DNA from: JAHEFT01 sp964443145
Lineage (GTDB): Bacteria; Pseudomonadota; Gammaproteobacteria; Xanthomonadales; SZUA-36
Reading direction: 5' to 3'
Assembly: GCA_964443145.1 (NCBI GenBank)
Contig: CAYUBS010000030.1
Location: forward strand, 1 to 24,678
DNA: 24,678 nt
Positions within the stretch are counted from its first letter, which is position 1; every line of letters begins with the position of its first letter. Below, piece by piece: positions 7,968-16,355 of this stretch. Below the pieces are notes generated by a model that saw only the letters and a program-made list of their open reading frames with translations, did no database searches and was not told the DNA's origin. The translations under genes were made by a program, and so were the position numbers.

Positions 7968-9129
7968 ACGGGCGGCGCGATCTAAGGTAGCTGACCAACG
8001 GCATCGGCAGAAAAGCGATAAAGAACACGGAAATGATCAGCGCCATCTTGTCGGCACCAAACCGGTCCATACCAATACCCACCAATAATGGCCCCATGAT
8101 CGTTCCGGCACCCCAGCATGCCGTGAACATGGTGGTTGCAGCAGCCAGCACCGCACCCTTGAATTTCTGGCCTACCAGGATCACGCCCAGCGCGTAAATC
8201 ATCCCCTCAACGCCACCGAAAACGAACGCGTAAACACCCGAAACCACCGGTATCCTGATCAGCCAGGGCATAAGCAGCAAGCCAACCGCCGTCAGGAACA
8301 CAAAAAGCACCAACAGGCCCATGCGATCGATATGATCGGCCAGCCAGCTGATCGGCATTACCAGCGCCATACCACCCAGCCCAACGATGGTCAGCAACCC
8401 AAGGGTCGCGTTTTCGCTCAGACCCAGGCTCATGCCGAACAATGGGAAAAACGTCAGCACGGATTCTGCTCCGGCGGCATACACCACGTTGGCAACCATG
8501 ACCGTGGGCGCCAGCAGAAACACTTTCCACAGGCCATGCTGTTGTTCTCCGGCATGCCCCATCTGTTGATGGGTGACATAAAACAGGGGAATTGCCGCCA
8601 GCAGGATCATTCCGCAGGTCGCATAAAAAGGCGCCATACCTTCGGAACCCGTCAGAATTAAAAGCAGCGGTCCCATTGCAAACCCGGCAGCACCCAGGGA
8701 GGAATACAAACCGACGATCCGGCCTCTGCGCCTTTCTTCGGCCAGTTCGTTGATCAGAGCCTCGCTGGAGATCCACAGCAACGACGTCATGGCGCCGATG
8801 AAGAAACGCAGCGGAAACCAGATCCAGATGTTCGGAAACAAGCCGGCCAGGATAAACAATACCGCCAGTATCACGGTGGCAACCTGCATAATCCGGGATG
8901 GCGCAAAGCGCCTCAACAGCCCGGGTGTCCAGGGGGCAATGGCAATCACGGCCACCGCCTGCGCGATGGTGCTGGCGCCAATCAGGGTTTTGCTGACGCC
9001 CTGAGCATCGAGCACCAGCGCCAGCAAGGGAAAAGTGATGCCATAGACCAGGTTAACCACGGCCATGGCTGTAATGACCCCGAGCAGGCTGCGCCTTTTC
9101 TGATAACGGTTGAGGGCCGCCCTATTCAA
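7954..9129 (-). CDS. MFS transporter
   Basis: A 391-residue protein with about 12 hydrophobic segments arranged as two six-helix halves. The loop after helix 2 has RRFAPSRIM, and helix 4-5 carries RGRIVGLYSSLGAAGFAMGP, both in the style of drug/sugar-type major facilitator proteins. The start is inferred to be the TTG at 9129, which overlaps the stop of the upstream diheme cytochrome gene by eight bases: the first ATG (9066) would cut into helix 1, and AAGG directly precedes the TTG. Translational coupling to the cytochrome is therefore likely. The 3' end overlaps the SDR gene by 14 bases. Its substrate is unknown. Being the last gene of a cytochrome operon, it might export or import a compound oxidised by that chain, but nothing in the sequence shows this. 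Confidence 0.82.
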   Translation of the reverse strand: MNRAALNRYQKRRSLLGVITAMAVVNLVYGITFPLLALVLDAQGVSKTLIGASTIAQAVAVIAIAPWTPGLLRRFAPSRIMQVATVILAVLFILAGLFPNIWIWFPLRFFIGAMTSLLWISSEALINELAEERRRGRIVGLYSSLGAAGFAMGPLLLILTGSEGMAPFYATCGMILLAAIPLFYVTHQQMGHAGEQQHGLWKVFLLAPTVMVANVVYAAGAESVLTFFPLFGMSLGLSENATLGLLTIVGLGGMALVMPISWLADHIDRMGLLVLFVFLTAVGLLLMPWLIRIPVVSGVYAFVFGGVEGMIYALGVILVGQKFKGAVLAAATTMFTACWGAGTIMGPLLVGIGMDRFGADKMALIISVFFIAFLPMPLVSYLRSRRPFTRA

Positions 9130-9997
9130 CCTTGCGGGAGCGTGCAGGTATGGACTTCAGGTAAGCAGCAATGGCTTCACGATCCGCTTCCGGCAACCGG
9201 GCCATGTTCTCCTGAACCTTGACCATGGACCCGCCGACGGTATCGAAATCAGGCAGGAATCCGGACTCCAGATAGTAGGCGATATCGGACTGTGACCAGG
9301 ATTTCAGACCGTCCGGATGAGGCGTGATGTTCGGCACACGGCCCTCGCCGTCCGGGTTGGGCGCACCCGCCAGCCACCAGCCGGTTTGCAGCCCACCAAA
9401 GCTGTCCCGGGGGGTGTGGCATTCACCACAATGGCCAGGGCCTTCAACCAGGTATCGGCCTTGCTGAATGAGCGCGTCCTTACTGCTGGACTCGACAACG
9501 GCACCCTGCTTCAAATAGAGGATTTTCCATAAACCTATTCCACGACGCAGGTTCCAGGGGAATCCCACCTGGTGCTGACCGACCTGCCGCTCCACCGGCT
9601 TTTGCAAGTCGAGAAAGGCTTTCAGATCGATCACATCCTGGACTTTCATACGCGTGTAAGAGGTGTAAGGAAAGGCCGGGTAGTAGTGTTGGCCGTCTGG
9701 TGAGACCCCCAGCATCATGGCATTAACGAACTGGATAGTAGTCCAGTTACCGATCCCATGGACCGGGTCAGTGGAGATATTCGGGACCAGGAAGGTCCCG
9801 AATTCTGAAGGCATTTCCAGACCGCCACCCAGGTCGCTGCCGTGGCAGGACGAGCAGCCGCCCGCATAAAAAATGCGCTGGCCGTTGTCCGCGTCGGGTT
9901 TATGCCCGGGCAGATCCTCAGGCGAAAGGGCTACCGGCTGCGTCAGGAACCAGAACAGCAGCGCCAGTGCGGCTACACCCGCCAGGATCCATCGCAT
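9122..9997 (-). CDS. Membrane-anchored diheme cytochrome c
   Basis: A 291-residue protein with an N-terminal hydrophobic segment (residues 3-18) that is a signal anchor or uncleaved signal, placing the rest in the periplasm. Two heme c sites are visible, CSSCH (48-52) and CGECH (190-194), each followed by a cytochrome-c-like domain; Met117 and a Met near 258-265 are candidate distal ligands. The paired-domain layout with VPNISTDP and VPNITPHPDG after the heme sites resembles cytochrome subunits of membrane alcohol/aldehyde or sugar dehydrogenases. No dehydrogenase subunit is adjacent, so its electron donor is unknown. The ATG has GAGGG seven bases upstream. It lies ten bases after the class II cytochrome gene and overlaps the following MFS gene, making a three-gene operon. 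Confidence 0.85.
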   Translation of the reverse strand: MRWILAGVAALALLFWFLTQPVALSPEDLPGHKPDADNGQRIFYAGGCSSCHGSDLGGGLEMPSEFGTFLVPNISTDPVHGIGNWTTIQFVNAMMLGVSPDGQHYYPAFPYTSYTRMKVQDVIDLKAFLDLQKPVERQVGQHQVGFPWNLRRGIGLWKILYLKQGAVVESSSKDALIQQGRYLVEGPGHCGECHTPRDSFGGLQTGWWLAGAPNPDGEGRVPNITPHPDGLKSWSQSDIAYYLESGFLPDFDTVGGSMVKVQENMARLPEADREAIAAYLKSIPARSRKVE

Positions 9998-10007
9998 ATC
10001 AGGACCC

Positions 10008-10457
10008 TCAGTCTTCCTCTTCTACCCGGTAGCCTTCGTGGCAGCTTTTGCAGACTTTGAAGATCGGCCCCGCCGCTGGCTTCAACTCGGCCAAAGACGT
10101 TGGATTGGCCTCGATTGCAGCGTCAACGGCTGCATTGAACTTCGACAGTTCTTCATCAAAACCTGCCCGGTCCGTCCAGATGGTCGGCCTGGCCTCGGTA
10201 TCATGGCCGGTCTCGGTGCCTGCGGGGAACATGCCTCCAAATTCTTGTCCAATCCCTTGCCAGATCTCGAAGCTTTCCATCGCTGCCGACGCGTCAAATT
10301 CGACTTCGCCCTTCAGCATGCCGCCAATGATTTTGGCCTCGGCCTTGGAATCCTCCATCAACTCGTGACGTTGTTCCTGGGGAGAATCTTCGGCCAATGC
10401 CTGGGGCAAAGGAAACAGAAGAAACAACGCAGTGATAAACCCTAAAACTCGAACCAT
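10008..10457 (-). CDS. Class II (c'/c-556-like) cytochrome c, secreted
   Basis: A 149-residue protein with a clear Sec signal peptide (about residues 1-22, ending QALA) and one heme c site, CKSCH at residues 136-140, close to the C-terminus and followed by EGYR. A C-terminal heme site in a mostly helical protein with a Met- and Lys-rich first helix (LMEDSKAEAKIIGGMLKGE) is the pattern of class II cytochromes c, the cytochrome c'/c-556 four-helix group. These work in the periplasm as electron carriers or gas-binding proteins. A candidate sixth ligand Met lies near residue 34. GAGAGG is seven bases before the ATG. It leads the operon with the diheme cytochrome and MFS genes, so a shared electron-transfer role is inferred. 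Confidence 0.85.
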   Translation of the reverse strand: MVRVLGFITALFLLFPLPQALAEDSPQEQRHELMEDSKAEAKIIGGMLKGEVEFDASAAMESFEIWQGIGQEFGGMFPAGTETGHDTEARPTIWTDRAGFDEELSKFNAAVDAAIEANPTSLAELKPAAGPIFKVCKSCHEGYRVEEED

Positions 10458-10617
10458 TTTTTACCTCTCAATCGATGTTAAGCAATATTCAGCATCGCAG
10501 TATAGTGCCTGGGGCCGCGACTCGCTATCCACTTGACCTGAATCATACAAAGAAGGCAGTTTTGACATCATATCTTGGTATGCTCAGCAACTGAAAATAC
10601 CCGCCTGGAGTTAACCC
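10458..10617. promoter_or_regulatory. Divergent promoter region, cytochrome operon and ppdK
   Basis: This 160-base gap must hold the start signals for both the minus-strand cytochrome operon and the plus-strand ppdK gene. On the minus strand a perfect -10-like TATACT lies at 10499-10504, about 42 bases before the cytochrome ATG; I find no good -35 at the usual distance. On the plus strand TTGACA and TATGCT both occur just upstream of ppdK but are only 11 bases apart, so they do not form a standard pair. The ppdK ribosome site GGAG is at 10605-10608. Confidence 0.4.
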
Positions 10618-13347
10618 ATGTCAGAACAAAAAATACCCGGTAAATACGTCTTTCTTTTCAATGAATTCGAACAAGCCATGGGGAGCTGTGGTGGTGAATG
10701 GGATGGAGTTCGAGGCTTGATGGGCGGTAAGGGCGCCAACCTTCTGGACGCCACCCGGCTGGGCATTCCTGTCCCCCCCGGCTTTACTGTAACAACCGAG
10801 GCCTGCAACGATTACCTGGCTGGCGGCGAAGCCTTCCCGGAGGGTTCATGGGAACAGGCGCTCGAGGCCGTTTCAACCCTGGAGACCCAGACGGGTAAGA
10901 AATTCGGCAATGCTGAAAACCCACTGCTGGTTTCATGCCGCTCCGGTGCACGTTTCTCCATGCCCGGAATGATGGACACCATCCTCAATATCGGTCTGAA
11001 TGACGAGATTGTCGAAATACTGGCAACCCGGACCCATCGGCCTCGTTTTGCCTACGACATTTATCGTCGCCTGGTGCAAATGTTTGGCGGGGTCGTGATG
11101 GGAGTCCCCGATGAAGTCTTCGAAGCCGTAATCACTGCCCAGCGCCGTGAATCAAAAGTGAAATTTGATGCGGAACTCGATGCAGTGGCCTGGAAAGGGG
11201 TCACCATCCGGTTTAAGGAAATCATCCGGACATACACCGGCAAGGATTTCCCGGCCGACCCATACGAACAGCTAAAGCAAGCCACCGAAGCCGTCTTCAA
11301 ATCCTGGAATGGAAAACGCGCCATCGATTACCGCGAAGCTGCTGGAATCGAACACGACCTCGGTACTGCAGTCAACATCCAGACCATGGTGTTTGGCAAC
11401 ATTGGCGACGATTCCGCTACGGGCGTATTCATGTCTCGTAATGCGACAACCGGCGAGCCGCAACTGGAAGGTGATTACCTGATCAATGCCCAGGGCGAGG
11501 ACGTCGTGGCCGGCACCCGGACCACTCTGCGGATCGGGCAATTGAAAGATGACATGCCTGAGATGTTCGACGAACTGGAGCAGATAGCGCACCAGCTCGA
11601 AAAACACCATCGCAACATGCAGGACATGGAATTCACCATTGAGCAAGGCAAGCTCTGGCTGTTGCAAACCCGCGATGGCAAACGTACAGCGCAGGCCGAA
11701 GTCCGTATTGCTGTCGACATGGTTGATGAAGGCCTGATATCACGCGAGGAAGCCGTCGCGCGAGTCCAGCCCGACCAGGTTGATTTCTTCCTGCATCCGC
11801 AGCTTGACCCCAAAGCCCTGCAGGACATCAAACCCATTGCCAGTGGCCTGAATGTGTCGCCTGGCGCCGCCGTAGGTGTGATTGCTTTTGAACCCAACCT
11901 GGCGGAACGCTGGGCCAAGGAGGAAGGCAAGGATGTCATCCTGGTACGGCCGGAAACACGCCCGGACGACGTCCATGGGATGCTGGCCGCCAAAGGTGTG
12001 GTCACCAGCAAGGGCGGACGTACGAGCCATGCTGCGCTGGTGGCACGACAGTTCGGCAAACCTGCCGTGGTCGGTGTTGAAGAGATTGAAATTGACCTCG
12101 ACAACCACTTGATGCGGATTGGCGAGGAACTGGTCATTCACGAAGGCGAGAGCCTTTCCATCGACGGCAACCACGGTCTGATCTATTACGCCGCCCTGCC
12201 CACGGTGGTTCCGGATATTCAGAACTCCTACCTGTTGAAAATCCTTGAATGGGCGGATGAATTTCGCAAACTGGGAGTTCGTGCTAATGCAGACTACCCG
12301 GACGATGCACAGCGCGCCCGGGACTATGGGGCCGAAGGCATTGGCCTATGCCGGACAGAACACATGTTTTTCGCCGAAGAACGCCTGCCAATCATGCAAC
12401 GAATGATTACCGCCAGCACACCTTCAGAGCGAGCCGAAGCGATTGACCTCCTGCTGCCCATGCAGCGTACCGATTTCGAAGGTCTGTTCCGGGCGATGGA
12501 AGGCCAGCCGGTCATCATTCGGTTGCTGGATCCGCCCCTGCACGAGTTCCTTCCATCATCCCATGACCTGATGCTTGAGCTGACGGATCTGAAACTGCGT
12601 ATGCAGCACCTCTCCAGCCTCAAGGAAATGGATGGCGCACTGGAAGAAATCGGGGCCAAGAGCAAACTCCTGGAACGGGTTGAATCCCTGGCCGAATCCA
12701 ATCCGATGCTGGGCACCCGTGGTGTACGTCTTGGCATTTTGATTCCGGGTCTGTACCAGATGCAGGTTCAGGCTATTTTCGAAGCCGCATGCCGTTGCGC
12801 ATCGGATGGACTTGATGTTCATCCCGAAGTGATGATCCCACTGGTTTCACACGTTGCGGAACTCGAGGCCATGATGGATCCGCTGAAAGCCATCGCAGAC
12901 AAAGTGATGGCCGAGCATGGCGTCAAGGTGCCCAAGATGTTCGGCACCATGATCGAAATCCCCCGTGCTGCTCTGACCGCAGGTGAGATTGCCGAAACGG
13001 CGGAGTTCTTCTCCTTCGGAACCAATGACCTGACGCAGACGACCTACGGCATTTCCCGTGACGATGCAGAGACCGGGTTCCTGGTGCATTACCTCCAGTC
13101 TCGCATGCTGAAAGACAATCCGTTTACCAGCATTGATCCTGAAGGCGTAGGCCGCCTGATGCAGATTGCCATCGACGAAGGCAAGGCATCGCGCGATAAC
13201 CTGGAAATCGGCGTCTGCGGCGAGCACGGAGGCGACCCCAAGAGCATTCACTTGTGCCACAAGCTCGGGGTTGACTATGTATCCTGCTCACCGTTCCGTG
13301 TACCGATCGCCCGATTGGCGGCCGCTCACGCTGCATTGAAGGAGTAA
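10618..13347 (+). CDS. ppdK: Pyruvate, phosphate dikinase
   Basis: A 909-residue cytoplasmic enzyme that interconverts pyruvate, ATP and phosphate with PEP, AMP and pyrophosphate. Domain order is typical: an N-terminal ATP-grasp domain (GGKGANLLDATRLGIPVPPGF near 39-59, and CRSGARFSMPGMMDT near 107-121), a central swivelling phosphohistidine domain with GGRTSHAALVARQ (His471), and a C-terminal PEP/pyruvate TIM barrel with GFGTNDLTQ-like FSFGTNDLTQTTYG and the catalytic Cys in GVCGEHGGDP (Cys867). All key residues are intact and the length suits the bacterial family (about 870-910). CTGGAG lies seven bases before the ATG. It is a single gene between divergent and convergent neighbours, its stop only six bases from the GST-like gene. 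No PPDK regulatory protein gene is present here. It could serve gluconeogenesis or PPi-dependent glycolysis. Confidence 0.96.
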   Translation: MSEQKIPGKYVFLFNEFEQAMGSCGGEWDGVRGLMGGKGANLLDATRLGIPVPPGFTVTTEACNDYLAGGEAFPEGSWEQALEAVSTLETQTGKKFGNAENPLLVSCRSGARFSMPGMMDTILNIGLNDEIVEILATRTHRPRFAYDIYRRLVQMFGGVVMGVPDEVFEAVITAQRRESKVKFDAELDAVAWKGVTIRFKEIIRTYTGKDFPADPYEQLKQATEAVFKSWNGKRAIDYREAAGIEHDLGTAVNIQTMVFGNIGDDSATGVFMSRNATTGEPQLEGDYLINAQGEDVVAGTRTTLRIGQLKDDMPEMFDELEQIAHQLEKHHRNMQDMEFTIEQGKLWLLQTRDGKRTAQAEVRIAVDMVDEGLISREEAVARVQPDQVDFFLHPQLDPKALQDIKPIASGLNVSPGAAVGVIAFEPNLAERWAKEEGKDVILVRPETRPDDVHGMLAAKGVVTSKGGRTSHAALVARQFGKPAVVGVEEIEIDLDNHLMRIGEELVIHEGESLSIDGNHGLIYYAALPTVVPDIQNSYLLKILEWADEFRKLGVRANADYPDDAQRARDYGAEGIGLCRTEHMFFAEERLPIMQRMITASTPSERAEAIDLLLPMQRTDFEGLFRAMEGQPVIIRLLDPPLHEFLPSSHDLMLELTDLKLRMQHLSSLKEMDGALEEIGAKSKLLERVESLAESNPMLGTRGVRLGILIPGLYQMQVQAIFEAACRCASDGLDVHPEVMIPLVSHVAELEAMMDPLKAIADKVMAEHGVKVPKMFGTMIEIPRAALTAGEIAETAEFFSFGTNDLTQTTYGISRDDAETGFLVHYLQSRMLKDNPFTSIDPEGVGRLMQIAIDEGKASRDNLEIGVCGEHGGDPKSIHLCHKLGVDYVSCSPFRVPIARLAAAHAALKE

Positions 13348-13353
13348 GCGCGG

Positions 13354-13971
13354 CTACTGCGTAAGTTCGGCATCTCGCGCCAGCGCTTTTTGATAGGCTG
13401 GCCGCGCCAGGCAACGTTCGGAATAGGCTTCAAGCACCGGGCTGTCTGGCAGGATGCCGAACATTTTCATGAAATAGATAGACGAGCCCAGCAACACGTC
13501 CGCGGCAGAGAATTTTTCGCCCATGACCCATGGGCCCTGCTTCACGCCCGCCTCGAGCACTTCGATCATCGCCTCAAAATTTCCCCAGCCGGAACTGGCG
13601 CGTGAAACTTCCATCCCGGTGAACTTCTCCATCATCGCCGGTTCGATTACGCCGGGCGTATAAGTCATCCAGTAAAGGTACTGCCCTCGGGCCGGGTCAT
13701 CGATTGCCGGTGCCAGTCCGGCCGCCGGATAACGGTCTGCGAGGTACAGGGCAATTGCTGCGGAGTCGGCCATCCGGACGGTGCCTGCCGGGGTCGTATC
13801 CATGATCGCCGGGACCTTGCCCATCGGGCTGGCGGCGAGAAAATCCGGATCTTCCTTCGCTTCCGGCTTGCGGATATCAATCAACCGAACCTCGAAGGGC
13901 TGGCTCATTTCTTCAAGCAACCACAGGATTCGGGAAGCACGGGTTTGCGGGCACCAGAACAGTGTAATCAT
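13354..13971 (-). CDS. Glutathione S-transferase-fold protein
   Basis: A 205-residue soluble protein with the two-domain GST fold. Residues 1-80 form the thioredoxin-like domain: a FWCPQTRASR segment at the start where catalytic or glutathione-contacting residues sit, the cis-proline of GKVPAIMD (Pro54) and the glutathione-binding acidic-Ser pair in ADSAAIALYLADRYP (Asp69, Ser70). The rest is the helical domain, with WVMGEKFSAADVLLGSSIYF as the conserved N-capping/hydrophobic region (FSxAD). It likely conjugates or isomerises electrophilic compounds with glutathione in the cytoplasm; class and substrate are unclear. GGAG lies eight bases before the ATG. The MFS gene ends 18 bases upstream on the same strand, so the KAS III, MFS and GST genes are probably one transcript. 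Confidence 0.83.
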   Translation of the reverse strand: MITLFWCPQTRASRILWLLEEMSQPFEVRLIDIRKPEAKEDPDFLAASPMGKVPAIMDTTPAGTVRMADSAAIALYLADRYPAAGLAPAIDDPARGQYLYWMTYTPGVIEPAMMEKFTGMEVSRASSGWGNFEAMIEVLEAGVKQGPWVMGEKFSAADVLLGSSIYFMKMFGILPDSPVLEAYSERCLARPAYQKALARDAELTQ

Positions 13972-13989
13972 AGAAAATTCTCCAGATAA

Positions 13990-15222
13990 TCAGGTGGCTT
14001 TGGCCAGTGACGGGATTGTCTTGCGCAGCCACAGGTACATCGCAGCGTAGATCAGCAGCCCCACTATGGCAGCCACAGCGCACATTACAAATACCGCGTT
14101 GTATCCCATTCCTGCGCCCAGCATTGATGCCGCCAGGTTCGGGCCTACAATCTGCCCCAGGCCCTGGGCACCTGGCATCAGGGACGCATAAGCCCCGCGG
14201 GGGTCGACGTTGGCAACGGTCGACATCTGGTAAACATCGACAAAAATCCACAGCAAATTAAAACTAAACATACTGATCAGGATGTTGATGTCATTGATGC
14301 CGAAGCTGAGCATGCCAACCACCATCGCCATGCTGAACAGGGCGATCAATAACGGTCTGGCCAGGCCAAAGCGGTTACTGATCAGTGTCGCCACCGCACA
14401 CCCGACCAGGCTGAAAAACGACGTCCAGACCAGCAAACGCCCAACGTATTCTCCGTCCAGGCCGGCGTCGATCGTCGCCAGCTCAATGTAGGTCCAGTAA
14501 GACCCGATGTTGATGTAGGTGAAGAAGATCGCTGCCAGAACCAGCCATGGAATATAAGCCGGTACGCGCGGTGATCCGGATTTGTTGTCCTGGGCATCCT
14601 CTTTTTCTGCATCTTCTTGCCGGGTGGACTTCGCGAGGGGACGTGATGGCAGCCAGTGAAGAAAAGGCAGCCCTACCAGGTAGCAGGCGATAAACGTGAG
14701 GTAGATGCCATTCATGCTGAGCATCGGCAACACCTGCATTTCCAAAGCCTGCGAAAAAGCGAAGGCAAATAGCATCAGGTTGAAAGCACGCGCCGGTTTA
14801 CTGCTAGCCCCCAGCGTGGCTACTGCAACGGCCGTGTAAATGCCGCTGCCGACACCGGCGCCGACCCGCAACCAAAGCACGGTTTCATAATCGGTGAACA
14901 ACATGCACAGGCCGTTGCTGACGATGACGATGGCCACAGCTACCAGCACCAGGAGCCGCCGGTTCATTCGCGCGACAAACAATGAAGCGATAACTGCGCC
15001 TAACGAGAGCCCGCCCAGGTCTGCCCCGGCCACCCTTCCGACCTGTGACTCAGTGAAGCCAAGCAATTCAACCCACGCCGTGCTGATGACCGGCACGCCA
15101 ACAAGAACGGCATAACCGATCAGGGTCATGTAAAGCGATATGGAAATAGACCGCCACCCGTCGAACACCGTCGGGTGGAATTCGGCTGTGGCTGATTTAT
15201 CCGGTGTGCTTGATGGCGTCAC
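13990..15222 (-). CDS. MFS transporter
   Basis: A 410-residue protein with about 12 hydrophobic segments and a charged central loop (residues 195-220, rich in Glu, Asp and Lys) that divides the two MFS halves. The helix 2-3 region reads GGLSLGAVIASLFVARMNRR, and the last helices carry MPGAQGLGQIVGPNLAASML, consistent with the YbfB/YbjJ-like or other poorly defined MFS groups. The start is taken as the GTG at 15222, with GGAAA about nine bases before it; this overlaps the end of the KAS III gene by 26 bases, so translational coupling is likely. Its neighbours are a fatty-acid-type condensing enzyme and a GST, which makes export of a small acyl-type product imaginable but unproven. Confidence 0.8.
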   Translation of the reverse strand: MTPSSTPDKSATAEFHPTVFDGWRSISISLYMTLIGYAVLVGVPVISTAWVELLGFTESQVGRVAGADLGGLSLGAVIASLFVARMNRRLLVLVAVAIVIVSNGLCMLFTDYETVLWLRVGAGVGSGIYTAVAVATLGASSKPARAFNLMLFAFAFSQALEMQVLPMLSMNGIYLTFIACYLVGLPFLHWLPSRPLAKSTRQEDAEKEDAQDNKSGSPRVPAYIPWLVLAAIFFTYINIGSYWTYIELATIDAGLDGEYVGRLLVWTSFFSLVGCAVATLISNRFGLARPLLIALFSMAMVVGMLSFGINDINILISMFSFNLLWIFVDVYQMSTVANVDPRGAYASLMPGAQGLGQIVGPNLAASMLGAGMGYNAVFVMCAVAAIVGLLIYAAMYLWLRKTIPSLAKAT

Positions 15223-16267
15223 TCATGATTTCCAACGCAGTTTGATCACAAGGCGGCAGTTCAGCATCACTCTGCCCTAACGGGGTGATCCGGTCGCCCC
15301 AACGTATTAATCCGGCGCCCCGGGTCAGACCCGCGCCGAAGGCAGCCAGCAACAGCCGCGCTCCCGGTTTAATACGTCCTTCTTCCAGCAGTTCGCACAG
15401 GGCGACCGGAATGGTCGCTGCCGATGTGTTGCCGTAATGCTGAATATTCAGTGCCACCTGTGACATGGGCACGGAAAGGTGGTGGGCCAGTGACTCGACG
15501 ATCCGGGCATTCGCCTGGTGGGGAATGATGTAATCGATGTCCTTATTCTCCAACCCAAGGTCAGATAGCACCCGCTTGATTTCTTTTGCCATGCCGCGAA
15601 CGGCGCGCCGGAATATTTCGCGTCCGTCGAAACTGACATCGAACTTGGCGTAGTCTTCCACGAACCGATTTCCGGCGGTTCCGAAGTTGGGAAGGTGCAG
15701 TGCTTCAAGGGCATCGGCCTCACAACCAAGGTGACAGGCGAGCAGACCGGACTCTTCTTCACCGGGCTCGACAAACACGGCACCGGCGCCATCACCAAAC
15801 AGGACGGCGGTGTCGCGCAGCGACCAGTTCAAAAACCACGTGATGCGTTCCGCACCAATCACCAGGACTTTGCGATAACCTGCAGACCGGATCATCGCGG
15901 TTGCAACAGAAAGACTGTAAATGAACCCGCTGCAACCGGCGTTCAGGTCGAAAACGGCCGCGTTTGTTGCACCCATTTTCTTCTGTACGTGCGCCGCAGT
16001 ACTGGGAATAACCGTATCCGGGGAACAGGTCGCGACGATCAGCAAATCTACCTCTTCCACCGTAGCGCCGGCCGCAGCCAGTGCACGATGGCCGGCCACA
16101 GCGGCAAGATCACTGACCGGGACATGCGAAACGCGTCGTTCACTGATACCGCTGCGGGATTTAATCCACTCATCGGTGGTGTCAATGACGGTGGCCATAT
16201 CATCATTGGTCATCACGGCTGGTGGCATGCACTTGCCCCAGCCGGTAATGCTTGCATATTTTGCCAT
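15197..16267 (-). CDS. Ketoacyl-ACP synthase III (FabH-like) family enzyme
   Basis: A 356-residue thiolase-fold condensing enzyme with the complete KAS III triad: Cys112 in DLNAGCSGF, His250 in IIPHQANARI, and Asn280 in YGNTSAATIP. The late glycine-rich motif LLLAAFGAGLTRGAGLIRW is also intact. Such enzymes join a CoA-bound starter to malonyl-ACP, or make related beta-ketoacyl products. Compared with housekeeping FabH (about 317 residues) it has a C-terminal extension of roughly 30 residues after the last conserved strand. It is not next to other fab genes; instead it overlaps an MFS gene and lies upstream of a GST gene. That suggests either a second FabH or a specialised enzyme. The start at 16267 has GAGAT about nine bases upstream. 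The divergent GS-like gene begins 88 bases away. Confidence 0.87.
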   Translation of the reverse strand: MAKYASITGWGKCMPPAVMTNDDMATVIDTTDEWIKSRSGISERRVSHVPVSDLAAVAGHRALAAAGATVEEVDLLIVATCSPDTVIPSTAAHVQKKMGATNAAVFDLNAGCSGFIYSLSVATAMIRSAGYRKVLVIGAERITWFLNWSLRDTAVLFGDGAGAVFVEPGEEESGLLACHLGCEADALEALHLPNFGTAGNRFVEDYAKFDVSFDGREIFRRAVRGMAKEIKRVLSDLGLENKDIDYIIPHQANARIVESLAHHLSVPMSQVALNIQHYGNTSAATIPVALCELLEEGRIKPGARLLLAAFGAGLTRGAGLIRWGDRITPLGQSDAELPPCDQTALEIMSDAIKHTG

Positions 16268-16355
16268 GGCGGATAATCTCGCTTCTGTTATCGTGGCAGA
16301 CTAGCAGTGAACCGACAAAATCACAATTGGGATTATCCTTGGGACTGGCACGCGC

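Noticed and set aside
8207..8776. 189-codon minus-strand ORF overlapping the MFS gene
   Set aside because: It is an alternative frame of the MFS gene, with an Arg/Cys/Gly-rich composition and no membrane segments.
10572..10588. TTGACA and TATGCT before ppdK as a sigma70 promoter
   Set aside because: The two hexamers are about 11 bases apart, far from the usual 17, so I do not call it a promoter.
11475..12137. Long minus-strand ORF (220 codons) inside ppdK
   Set aside because: It lies wholly inside a well-conserved gene, is rich in Ser, Arg and Thr as reverse-frame shadows are, and matches no family I recognise.
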